Shown in pieces: positions 46,393 through 56,772 of a stretch of DNA of 64,000 nt. The stretch covers positions 294,746-358,745 of the forward strand of contig KQ965769.1 in assembly GCA_001574975.1 (NCBI GenBank), in the 5' to 3' direction. Position 1 is the stretch's first letter; every line of letters starts with the position of its first letter. The notes beneath the pieces were generated by a model that was given only the letters and a program-made list of their open reading frames with translations, had not been told where the DNA came from and made no database searches. This stretch comes from Gonapodya prolifera JEL478. Its lineage: Eukaryota > Monoblepharomycota > Monoblepharidomycetes > Monoblepharidales > Gonapodyaceae. Both the position numbers and the translations under genes were made by a program.

Positions 46393-48810
46393 ATGCCCTC
46401 GCTGCCAGATATTTCGTCGCTGCCCTCTGCCGCTGCCAATCTCATCGCTCCACTCCACGAACTCCACGACTCAATCCGCGCATACGCTGCCCAGCAAACA
46501 CCGGCAGAGTTCACAGCAACGATCGTCGCGTCGTCTTCGTCGGTGAAGAGACCTGCTCGCGTTCGCGCCCTGCTCAAGAGGAGGAAAGTTGGCGGGTCGG
46601 CACGTGAGGGCGAAAGCGACGACTCGGACACAACCGTCAGCGAGGGTGCCAGGAGAGAGCCCCTCAGGTCTGCTGCAGATGCCGAGGACGTCAAGCCTCC
46701 ACCAGAAGAACCCTCTGTCAATTACCACGTGACGTCGGAGGAAGCCTCCTCTCCCAGCCGCCGACTCCGGCTCCCGTCTCATGTGCCATCACCTTCCCAT
46801 TCCCAAGTTGACTTGCCGTCCCATCTCAAAGACCCACCTCGTCCCATTCGATACCACAAACCTCTCTTTGGTCCGTCTGGAGAGGACTCGTCCACAACAA
46901 CGCATTTTTACGACGTGCCGCCATGGATGCAGGATAACTACTACATCTTGTCAGGGTGAGTTGCGAGGCGCGAAGCGCGGAAGACCGAACTCTCCGAGGC
47001 CTAAGCGCGATAGAGCTGACCGAGGTATCTTTCGCGGAGCGAACCCGAGGCCCAAGCACGAAGTGCTGTCCGAGGCTGTTCGCCGGAGGCGTAAGATCGT
47101 TGCGAGGAGACGAGGGGGGATACTTTGACTGAATGGAGTGTGGCGGTTGATGCAGCCAGCCTGAAGGACTCGGGTCGATTCTTAAATGGTTACCAATGGT
47201 GCCACCCGGGCTACTTTGTCAACCGCTCAACTGTCTAACAAACGTCCTTTGACCCCATTTACCCACTTCATTTGACGCCCTTCGCCCTAAAACTTCAAAC
47301 CTCTTCCACTCGCCCTCCTCCCCAACCCCCGACCCACCAGCTACCGCCGCCCCACAAACTCCATACCATCCTCCCTCCTCACAATCTTCCACCTGCACAA
47401 CGAATCCGGAAACATCTGGTCCCACCTCCTCGCCTCGCTCGCCTTTCTCCTCGTCCTCACGCCCGTCACGTACTTTTCCATCCTCCCATCGATTTTGGGG
47501 TCTGGCAACAGTGAACTGCCGGGAACAGGAGCAAGCGCAGGTGTGACGGCGGATGAAGTCATGATGGCGCCGTTCTTGGTCGGGGCTGTCGGGTGTTTGG
47601 GGCTTAGTGGGACGTTTCATACGTTGTGTTGTACCAGTCAAGAGGTGCGTTCTGGTATTGCACTTTCAGGGGAGGTGGACTGGGTGTCGCGGTGCGAGTG
47701 GTCGTGTCGCGGGAACAGAGGGTATCGTCAGGTGCAATCCTTCAAGGGCCGGACGAAACACTGTTGCAGGACCGGGTCACCAAAGGATCCTAAACCAACT
47801 CTTTGGTGAACTTCCTCTGACTTCACCTTACTAAATGGCACCGTTTCCCTCACTCACAACAGGTCGCCCACGCCTACAACAAACTCGACTACGCCGGCAT
47901 CATCCTCCTCATCGGTAAGCTCCACTTCCCCCCTTCCCACTTGCACTGCCATCTCACAATCCAATGCGATTACCAACCGCATTTTCCTTGACACAGTTGG
48001 CTCCTTCGCCCCGACTCTGCACTACGCCTTTTATTGCTCGCCCAATACTGCGCACATTTATATGGGCGTCCAGGCCGTACTTGGCGCCGTTGCCGTGAGT
48101 TTGATATCCACCCGCTTGGGCCTTTTGTTACTTGCTAACCTGTCATTGTTTACATCGACACCTCACACACTCTCTTCCCCACCCGACTTTCAATCACGTC
48201 ATCCAGTTATACTTTACAATCGCACCCCACTTCGCCACGCCCCACTTCCGCACATTCCGCGCCACGCTCTTCTCCGCACTCGGTCTCGCTGGGGTCGTGC
48301 CCGTCGTGCACGTCCTCTCTTTATACGGGGTAATTCGTACCCTTCCATTTCCTATTCCCACCACGACGCTCACGATCTGATTGCGTAGGTCCAGTACGCG
48401 CTCAAAGGCGGGTCCGTGGCGTACCTCATCACGATGGCGGTGATGTACCTTACAGGTGCCGTCCTGTATGCGGTCAGGTGGCCAGAGTGTTGGTGGCCGG
48501 GGAGGTTTGATGTAAGTTTGGGAGCGCTTTGCTACTTTGCACGAATCTGACTGTTTTGTGTTCTCCATTTCTTCTTTTCATGACCACAATTCCTGATCAC
48601 CTGCCCACTTACCTCAACAACCTGCGATCACTGCACGCCGTTGCCGACTCATAGTACTGGTTCCACTCGCACCAAATCTTCCACCTCCTCGTCGTCTCTG
48701 CCGCCGTCACCCACTGGTTGGGGGCAATCTCCGCTGCCCGGTGGTGGCACGGTGGGGCCATCATGGGAGACGGGACCGTGTGGGAGGGGTTCGAGGTGTG
48801 TGCGAGGTAG
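46393..48810 (+). CDS. PAQR/Izh (adiponectin receptor, hemolysin III) family membrane protein
   Basis: Seven exons (46393-46955, 47341-47644, 47863-47914, 47997-48094, 48207-48329, 48389-48511, 48655-48810) give 472 residues. After a long Ser/Pro-rich cytosolic N-terminus comes the family entry motif PPWMQDNYYILSGYRRPTNS and FHLHNESGNIWSHLL. Metal-site elements are GLSGTFHTLCC, KLDYAGIILLIVGSF and the terminal helix YWFHSHQIFHLLVVSAAVTH with HxxxH. Fungal Izh proteins affect zinc and sterol homeostasis and can act in ceramide-linked signalling. The intron after GYR is long (385 bases) and holds a hairpin array. All junctions are canonical. Confidence 0.93.
46962..47115 (+). repeat. Array of about 25-base hairpin units in PAQR intron 1
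   Basis: Four consecutive units begin with CCGAGG: 46994-47019, 47020-47044, 47045-47069 and 47070-47095 (26, 25, 25, 26 bases). Their centres form different small hairpins: AGCGC-GATA-GAGCT (imperfect), TTCGC-GGA-GCGAA, AGCAC-GAA-GTGCT and CGCC-GGA-GGCG. A fifth, degenerate unit precedes them (CGCGAAGCGCG). The stem sequence changes while pairing is kept, which points to constraint on structure. It starts 6 bases after the GTGAGT donor. Confidence 0.75.
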
Positions 48811-49309
48811 AACGGTAAACGGAGGTTGCAGAACTGGGGGATTGGTTCAGCTCGAATGATGAAGACTCGACTCTTGGTGCACCTTGTGGGATTAGGGAGT
48901 TGTGGCTATCGTGTTGCGATCATTTGATTTCCTGCCGAGGGCGGCCTTTAGAGTCTATTGACTCGCATTTAGATACTACGAGACGATGTAGACCGCAAAT
49001 GTCGTTTTGCAAGAGATATTATTAAGTAGTCAACAGCGACGAAGGAAGGGAAGAGCATTACAATCCAGACGGTTCCAATTCATAAGTACCATCCGCAACA
49101 GGATACCACCGGGTCAATGAAAAGTGTGCGCAGGTCAGTGTAGTCTGAGAACGGTACAAGGAGGGTTGATGGTACTAGATACGACCAACTTTGTATTTGC
49201 GGGATGAACAAAGCGGGAACGAACTCAGCGGATTCAGTTGTTATAAGCCTCAATGGGCCGGAGCGTAAGAAGGGCGACGTATGTTTTTCCGATACCCAAT
49301 CTGCAGAGC
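48811..49309. other. Intergenic region
   Basis: No gene is recognised. The first exons of the next transcription-factor-like gene, including any zinc cluster, would be expected here but were not found. Confidence 0.4.
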
Positions 49310-51722
49310 TTCGTCGCTCCCCACGGTCGCACATGAAGAAGGAAACGCGGCGACAGCGACCCCGAAACAGGGCAAAGCCTCCACGGTGAACGTGAGCGTT
49401 GGGCGGTAAAAGGTGTCCGCGACTCAGTTCTGTCATCGCAGCTCGGCTGACCGGCTGGCAATACTGGAGTCCTTATTTGGCGTCGAAAGACACAAACAGC
49501 GCGCAGATGTCGCTGGCGCATCGGAGGCCAATCGTCCTGCGACATTGCCACCCTGTCCGACAAAGCCGGAAGTACCCCCTGCGTTTCAGGACTCGTCTGC
49601 GCTGTTCATTCTAAGTGATGCCAATCCCTTGGCTGATATCCTGACATGGAATTCTTGTTGGGATGTGCCAAATACCCCATCCTCGCTGGCATCTTATTCG
49701 GCTTCTTTTTCCAACTCAGTTCGAGACCATCCCAACCCAGCTCGAGAACAATGGTAAGCGACTACCTCATCACTGCCGAAACGGCTTCTGACTGGCAAAC
49801 GTTCCAACAACTGATCACCTCTAAACCCGTGGCGCCTTCTTCCTCGTACTCTTTGTCCGAAATCTCCACCTCCTCCTCGTCCTCGTCACAGGAAGAGCAG
49901 AGACTCTCGAACCCCAACGACATTGAGATCTCAATCTTTGATGCTCTTCCAAATTTGCCTGACGTTCAAGACTGCAACCAACTCCTGCAACTCTTACTTC
50001 CGCATTCTTCATCCGCAGCTGTTCAGTGAAACCAGAAAACAACAGAAAGTTTCTCTTATTCTGAGGTACGTTGCGACACGCAAACGCAGGGAGCCGGGAG
50101 TCAGAGGTTTATGAGTTTTAGCACCAACCGAAAGGTCCGGTGACGAATAATATGCACTGCAGAATACTCTCGCGGAGCGGGTTCGAGGCGTAGGGTATTC
50201 AGCTTCATTTTATTGACACTCGCTTGCCTTTCTCGTTCCAAGAAATAACCTCCCTACCTTCTTCATGACAGCATGCTGACACTCGGCTGTCGCTTACACC
50301 CATGCCCAGACTTCCACCGCGCCCACCAAAAAAATCTCTCCTTGTACAGCGCCTCCCTTAATGCCATTGCCGCTTCTCAACAAGTCGACGTCGAGTACGT
50401 GCAAACCCTGCTCCATGTCGCCATCTCCCAGTTCGGCGCCGAGAACAATGAAGGCTCTATCGCCGCACTGCAAATGTCCGCATTGGGGTTGAAGCAAGTC
50501 GTCGCAAAAGACCCGGTGTTTAGGCCGCGGAGCACGTCTGGGCTCTCCAGAACGATAATGACTGGAACACAAACGTTGTTCACCCAGGCAATGATCGACG
50601 ACGAGGCCTGGAGGACGACATGGTATATGGCGTGACTTTACCAAACGATTGATCACCAGTTGAAAGGCCTCTGCAGGGATCTTGGGCTTCTGAGCGCAGT
50701 GGATGATGTGTTCTTGTGAGTAATATAATGCTCCTGCAGTGCCGGGGGAAGTATCTCATCATTACGCTCGACAATGGCGTTGGCACACCTTCTTTAAATT
50801 TACCGATGGGTGACATTCTGTGGCAAACCCCTTCGGCCGCCAACTTGGCGATTCTGGTTGCAGCGCGGGAGCCCGTCACCTTGCGAACACTGTTTGATGC
50901 TGTATCCTGGCTCACTGTCTTACATTCCAAAATTTCTGTGGGATTAATCTCACTGGAAATTGCACTCACAGTGTACTGTGTCCATAAAGTTTTGGATTAT
51001 GTGCGTGTCCCAATTCCTTCACGACCTGGCGACCACAAATTCACACCCGCACACACACACACCACCACCACCCTACACCCAGCAAACGTTCTGCGCCAAG
51101 CACCACATCTCTTCCCCACCACATGCTCACTGGATTGACTCCGCAACCCTCCTCCACGGCGCCACTCCTCTCCTCGACGTATCCTCATCGATGCCCACCC
51201 TCGCAATCGCACCGCCCGACCACGCCCAAATCATGGCGAACTACATCGCGTGGCTGCCTACCGTATGGCGAGCCCGTTTAGATGTGTCCATGTGCATTGA
51301 TCCCCATGCCCTGTAAGTGACGTTTGCGAGGGTACCCCTTAGCTCGCTCGAGCAGGACATCAACCCCATTGTCGATTAGTCGGTAGAAGCGCTCGCGCTA
51401 ATAATGCAGTATCATTCAGTGTGGTGCTTTTGGACGTCGCCGGTTGTTCCCACGTCGGATTTTGGAACACGGGGTGGAAGCGAACCAATTCATCGCGCGC
51501 GGTAGCTTCAAACGTGATCTTTTCGTCCAATTCCTGGACAAATCACTGCTCTACTGTACCGAACACGTCGCTGCGCCGTCGTTTATCACCGAGTGGATAT
51601 CCCACACCGCGATGACCATGTGCATTGGCACGATCATGGCGATCCGGGCGGCGAGGCGAGGCTTTTCGAATTGCACGGCGTGGGCGCACTACGGCTTGGG
51701 CTCAAAACACTTGGCATTGTGA
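49310..51722 (+). CDS. Fungal Zn2Cys6-family transcription factor, zinc cluster not recognisable
   Basis: The linker SHMKKETRRQRPRNRAKPPR and, after an intron, SADRLAILESLFGVERHK correspond to the region following a Zn2Cys6 cluster, yet the cysteines expected just upstream are absent (in the related fragment at 41.9 kb one is kept). Downstream the fungal regulatory (MHR) domain is readable: LPNLPDVQDCNQLLQLLLPH, NLSLYSASLNAIAASQQVDV, EYVQTLLHVAISQFG, WRTTWYMADLGLLSA (joined by a 47-base intron) and, after a 44-base intron, CRGKYLIITLDNGVGTPSLN with LPMGDILW. Later exons include IMANYIAWLPTVWRARLDVS and FVQFLDKSLLYCTEHVA. It may be a factor that has lost DNA binding, or the first exon may be missed. 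Confidence 0.55.
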
Positions 51723-52296
51723 ATCGTGAGAGTCTGTGACGGGGGGGGATGCGCAACTATTGAGCGCATTGTCTTTGCACTTTGTACGTCTAACTCAGTT
51801 TCCGCCCCCCTCCCCTGCACGATACTGATAGCACTTTCTCTGATCACGCCATTCCTTGTTGTCTTGAAAGAAGCCCTACGAGTGTCCGCGGCGCAACGAC
51901 AGACAAGCCCTAAAGCGCCCACAATTACCTCCCCGTCCAAAACGCAATCAACGGGTTTGGCGGCGACGAGACGTTCCGTCCTAACCCTAAGAGCTTCCGT
52001 TTCAGAGAATTGCAAATTTGGTGCGGGGTGTGCAGGGCAAATTGAAGTGGAGAAGTACTTTTGGTGAGTCCGAGCTGTTCGTCCTGCGGGGTTTTATGTA
52101 CAATGTTAGATGGCCCAATTAGTCACACTCTTGCCCTTATTTGGGACCATGTCACCATGCAGAAATCCTACTGCTCGGTCATGCCCTTCGCATGGAGGTC
52201 CTTTTCGTCCACATAGGTCAAGGAATACATATGTTCGTGAATCGACATTTGAAGTTCTTCACTGTTCGACTTGTAACAACATACATCCACCGACAG
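51723..52296. other. Region between transcription-factor gene and 5'-nucleotidase domain
   Basis: The metallophosphatase half of a 5'-nucleotidase would be expected here or further upstream, but no NHEFD-type or GGHSH-type block was found on the plus strand. A frame at 51726-52067 has one hydrophobic segment (CTILIALSLITPFLVVLKEA) of unknown meaning. Confidence 0.4.
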
Positions 52297-53665
52297 GAAA
52301 CCTTGATGTCACGTGGGATGCGGACGTAAGTCTTTCGAATGAATGATGAATGAATTACAATAGCAGTCGTTTACGAGTGACGTTTCTCATGTTTCCAGAC
52401 GGGCGATCTCCTCACCATCGCAGGCAAGCCCATTCTTTTGACCCAGGCTACTCCCAAGGATGCCACCATGGCAGCGAAAGTGGCCGATTGGCGTGCACCA
52501 TTTGACGCCCTCAGCAAAGTTGTCATTGGTGGGCATTTATTTTCCTCACCTGATTTGGCTGGCGTTAATTGCCGCGGAAATGCTTCCCCCAGGTTCAACC
52601 TTGACTTTTCTCCCACGTAGTTCCTGCTACAGTAGAGACTGTGCGCTTGGAGCCTTCGTCACTGCAGCGATGTTAAATGATACGAGACAGCAAGGAGCTT
52701 TAATTGTGAGTGAAATGAGCAAAGACCGTTGCACCGTTTGAATCGTTATTCAAGATGTGTGCGCCCTCATTATCAGAACACTGGTGGAATGCGTATCGAT
52801 CTTGCAGCTGGGAACATCACGCAAGGAGACGTCCTAACCCTTCTTCCTTTTGCGAACTATCTCGTCGTGTACAATGTGAGATTTGCGTCAAGCTTAAAAC
52901 GATTTGAATTCAACTCGACAACCTCTTGAAAAAAGTTCACGGGAAAGCAACTTCTTGATACCTTTGAGTCGGTGGCGGGAAACAATGGCAGCGTAAGTTT
53001 CCAGAACCTTGTCCCAAATCAAAGCAAGTCGTTACATTACTACTTCTTCGACAGAACAACATTGTTACTGGGAAGTCTGTGCCGGGAGCGTTCATGCAGC
53101 TCTCCGGGCGGGGCGCGGCACCTCCTGTGCTCGGGGTGAGTCTCAACCCACTCTTCCTCACGCTCCGCTATTCTCTCTAAGCATCGTTCCACCAATCACT
53201 CATTTAGGGCTAAGTTCAAGACCTGACCGTAGCATGGGCAATATTGACTCGAACAAGAATTACACGCTCTGCACGTTAGATTTCGTTGCCACCGGAGGAG
53301 ACGCTCTTGTTGCCAACGTTGTCGGAGTGGGACAGCTTCCGTCGCTCTCCCTTCTTTCTGATGTCGCTATCGACTATGTGAAAAATGCCAGCCCGTTGAA
53401 CTTCTCGACAACCGACTCTATTTGCGACATCTCGAACCGCACGTGCAGGTGTGTACATCATATCCATTTCCTCGAGGTCTTCGCTTCCGAATATTGATCA
53501 ACGAAAAGCCCCTCGCGCCACCTACACCGTCACAGTTGGACACTTTCTGGGGTGATCGCCGGTGGCAACAGCACTGGATCATCGAAGCCCGGCGGAGCTC
53601 TGCCAAGAACAACATCGTGGCTCTTGTTCGCAGTTGCTCTTGCAGTCGTCGCCACCATTATTTAA
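52297..53665 (+). CDS. 5'-nucleotidase C-terminal domain with GPI-anchor signal (N-terminal half not found)
   Basis: Exons encode NLDVTWDAD (52297-52325), TGDLLTIAGKPILLTQATPK and FDALSKVVIG, then GSTLTFLPRSSCYSRDCALG with AFVTAAML, NTGGMRIDLAAGNITQGDVL with TLLPFANYLVVYN, FTGKQLLDTFESVAGNNG, FMQLSG and NYTLCTLDFVATGGDALVAN. These are the ordered blocks of the 5'-nucleotidase C-terminal (substrate-binding) domain of the UshA/CD73 family. The last exon has NSTGSSKPGGALP followed by SWLLFAVALAVVATII and TAA (53663-53665), a typical GPI-attachment signal. One junction (about 53130-53215) is off by one frame in my reading. The catalytic metallophosphatase domain is missing, so this is either a truncated gene or a stand-alone domain. 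Confidence 0.65.
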
Positions 53666-54403
53666 ACTTTCTTATCAATGTACTACCGGTTATCACATAG
53701 ATTTTGATTCCTCTCATTTGGGATCGGAGCATTTCACCAAACGCGTACACCCCGACGTCTCGGAGCCATCGAAAAGTCCCCGAGAACTTACCATTGTGTT
53801 TTTCATTTCATCGAACCCCGACCGTGATCTTTCAGTTCCATATTCGGTCTCATATGCGGTCTGCGCAGGAGTGAATTATAAAAGTTTATCGAATCATGTT
53901 ATTACAGATATTTTCTTCGGAGCGGAGTGGGCGTTTTATGCCATTATAATGCCACCGTCCTCCGGGTTCCAGGGTTTGAAGGGTGCATATTGTCTATCCA
54001 AAGGTCAGCCATCTCTCCCAAGTTACAAGAAGAATCCCGTCCCGACAGCAGGAGACGCCAGGGAATCCTTGACCAACGACTGAGAGTGACGGCCAAAATC
54101 AAGCAAAAATCCAACAACGGGAAAGCAAAATATGATACATCAGACCACTCCGAAAAGGAAATGCTGAGAGCAATCGAGAAACGGGATGAGGTGAGCGGAA
54201 AGAGATTTGATGTGAAAATGGGAGCATGTCCAGGAGGAAGGTTGAGGGTCGGTAGAAGGGACGACATCAGGTAAGAATTCACAACACATCAGCCAATGGT
54301 GGTGATCGAGTCAAGAAGGACTTCGAGATCAAGCGTAAGTCATCCACTCTGCAAAAGAAGACGATTCAGTAAATACGGCAGTTGTTAAAAAGCTAGCTAA
54401 ATG
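53666..54403. other. Intergenic; one unassigned plus-strand frame
   Basis: A basic frame at 53927-54274 (RLRVTAKIKQKSNNGKAKYD, EKEMLRAIEKRDEVSGKR) is open but has no family resemblance. It may be a small exon or chance. Confidence 0.3.
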
Positions 54404-55675
54404 TCAGTACCTTCCGTGCTGACTTCCCTGGCTCGCAGTGGGAGATCGCGACCGAGAACGAGGATCCGCCTTTGCCCAACCCGCATCTCGGTCCGCACGA
54501 CTTCCTCTTGGTTGGCGAGTGGCATCCGTAGAGTCGTTGAAGCCCTGAGATGATAGCATCATCGGGTCGTCGGGGTAGTCATCGGTTGAATCGTTTCTCC
54601 TGAAGGGCCCAGTTGATGGTGGTGTTGGAAGCCAATTGCAAACTACAGTCGTACTGTAGGTCACGAGGGAGTTGTGGTGTGTTGAACCTTCGGTGTTAGA
54701 AGGTGTGATCGGTGTAAGAGGTATCCTAACCGGTGGTCGCTCTAGACGAGTTGGGGTACTGAAGGCAACCTCTGTCGCCGAGCGAGCACTGATGAGACGA
54801 AGAAGAAGGTCTGCGACTTCCTTGACTTCGTCACAGCTCAAGTTATTGTCCGACTTCAGAACGAGGAATAGTTTTGTGAGAAAACGATGTCGTCAGGGTA
54901 AGAACCACTTTCGAAATGTGGCTTCACTCACATAGGGCAGTTTGAGGGTCTGGCACGAGGTGGCAAGGGTAGCTTCGGCCATCAATGACGGTTTCACACC
55001 CAGGAAGTCGCTGTAGTGAAGGGATTTCTCCAGATGGGCGAACGCCAGCCTCAAAGCACGCTTCAGAATTCTGCGACCGTCCAAAGCTTCAGCGTATTTT
55101 GGCGCCCAGCGAGAGAGCAATTTGAGCCCTCCCACGGCCAGGAACCAGTGGCCCGTCCTCACGCTAATGTTGAAGTTTAGGGCGTGAAGAATCTCTCGTT
55201 CTACGAAGAGAATGCTGTCGCCATCCAAATCATTCATCGCGAGCTGGCAGAGATGACCAAGCTTAGGAACTTTATGAGCTTCTTCTTCGAACTTCACTGC
55301 GATCCACAGACAAGCGATGGCGACGAGTTGGTAGTTTCTTGCAAGAACTTTGATTTTGGAGATAGTTCGGTCGGCGAGGAGTACGGCAAGGTGGAGTGAC
55401 GCGTCGTGATAATGCATGTCGTTTCTAATGTCTGAAGGTACGAGAAGAACAGGAATTCAGGAAAGAGTGGTCCGTAGAAGAAAATGGATTGAATTATCAG
55501 CGCAACGAGCATTATTATATGCAAATCCGGTGGGGTTCTCACCGATTAACCAAGCAACGACTCGCTGTCGCACTTTTTTCGATTGTCGAAGATTTGAGTG
55601 GTTTGTGCGTACACAAGTCAAAAATCGCCCGATGAGAACCCGGAGTAGTATAGATTGCAATAAAAGAAGATTCAC
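54404..55675 (-). CDS. Cyclin
   Basis: The cyclin box is clear on the minus strand: KKVRQRVVAWLIDIRNDMHY (spanning a GTGAGAAC...CTTCAG intron, 55432-55542), ASLHLAVLLADRTISKI, NYQLVAIACLWIAVKFEEE, PKLGHLCQLAMNDL, FVEREILHALNFNISVRTGH; then the second fold with RRILKRALRLAFAHLEKSLH and PSLMAEATLATSCQTLKLPY. Conserved Arg, Lys and Glu of the CDK interface are present (AWLID, KFEE). The C-terminal exon (SCDEVKEVADLLLRLISARS and a Ser/Pro-rich tail with TP sites) joins through an intron around 54835-54905. The first exon and start codon upstream of about 55675 were not found. Subtype (B-type or G1) is uncertain. Confidence 0.75.
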
Positions 55676-55684
55676 TGTTATCTG

Positions 55685-56014
55685 TTAGCTCCGTTTGTTG
55701 GTCCAGAGAGCGACAATCTGGGAGAAGTTCGGGGTCGTCCTGTCAAGGCCAAAGGTGAACCGGATGTGGGATGGAAAATCATCCAGTCCAAGACGGGGAG
55801 TCATTAGAGAATTGAAAAGACAAACGAGATCCGGGGTTGATTCGTGGGATGCCCCGTGTTCGAATGCGCTAGGTTGGGAACTGACCTCGTCCAGCCGAAT
55901 GATGTCCACCAGGTCATGCGTCTCCTCCCGCTCGACCCATGGCGGCGGACGCTGTACACGCAAATGAGCAGATTGAGAGCTTCGTCGAGGCGGGACGACG
56001 AGGGGGGCGGCCAT
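55685..56014 (-). CDS. Small hypothetical protein
   Basis: The minus-strand frame MAAPLVVPPRRSSQSAHLRV ... EETHDLVDIIRLDE may be followed by an intron (GTCAGTTC...). Its 3' part reads FPSHIRFTFGLDRTTPNFSQ and IVALWTNKRS. No family is recognised. It lies immediately upstream of the cyclin and could be its first exons or a separate gene. Confidence 0.35.
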   Translation of the reverse strand: MAAPLVVPPRRSSQSAHLRVQRPPPWVEREETHDLVDIIRLDEVSSQPSAFEHGASHESTPDLVCLFNSLMTPRLGLDDFPSHIRFTFGLDRTTPNFSQIVALWTNKRS

Positions 56015-56772
56015 GGTGGGTTAGGACCTCCGAAGACAATCAACGCGGCAGAAGAGGGTCCCGGATAATGCACGGACAGAAATATCCGGGAAGAGGGAAA
56101 GGAAATTCTACTTGATTTCATCGAACTTGAAGAAAATTTATTCACTCAAATGTAAATTCCAGCACGAAGCAACCGCATTGACGAATTGGAATAGTCCGCG
56201 TCAGTCAGGCCCAAATACAGCTGTTAACTTATCATGAATGCGTGGGAGTATTTTCCGGAGATTACGGGGGTCTTTTCAAGTCGAAAAGATTATTATCGGG
56301 TCATTGTGGATGTAAGATTGGACCCCCCGGGCCAATACCGCCTTGAAATGGTCCAAGCAAAGCAAAAAGTCCCGCTAAAACCTGAAAGTCAATCAACAAC
56401 TCTGATGAAGAAAGAGCGAATAACACGAGTTTCAGTAATGTGACAGTGAAGTGTGCGGTTTGATCCCAGTTTCTTGGGTCAGGGCTTGCGATTCCTTATC
56501 GGCCTTTCACTTCCCGGTGCAAAAGACTCTGACAACATCCACGAGAAACAAAGGGCGCAAGCGCCACTCTCAATCTCAAAGATACATAAGTTCGATGAAG
56601 CTACTCTAAATTCGGACCGAGTCGTAATCATATTTACAGGCGTGAATCGGGATTCGGTGAAAATAGGCTGATAAACAGATATCGTTCGAATAGATGACTG
56701 AGTATCCCAGCACTAGCATTAATGTAATAACAGTCCCACGAGAAGAGTATGGTCATACGCCAGTGGCGAACA
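56015..56772. other. Intergenic region
   Basis: Only short frames. Nothing supported. Confidence 0.4.

Noticed and set aside
50600-50760. TGA and frame break in the transcription-factor gene, suggesting a pseudogene
   Set aside because: Introns of 47 and 44 bases with GT-AG ends restore the regulatory-domain frame.
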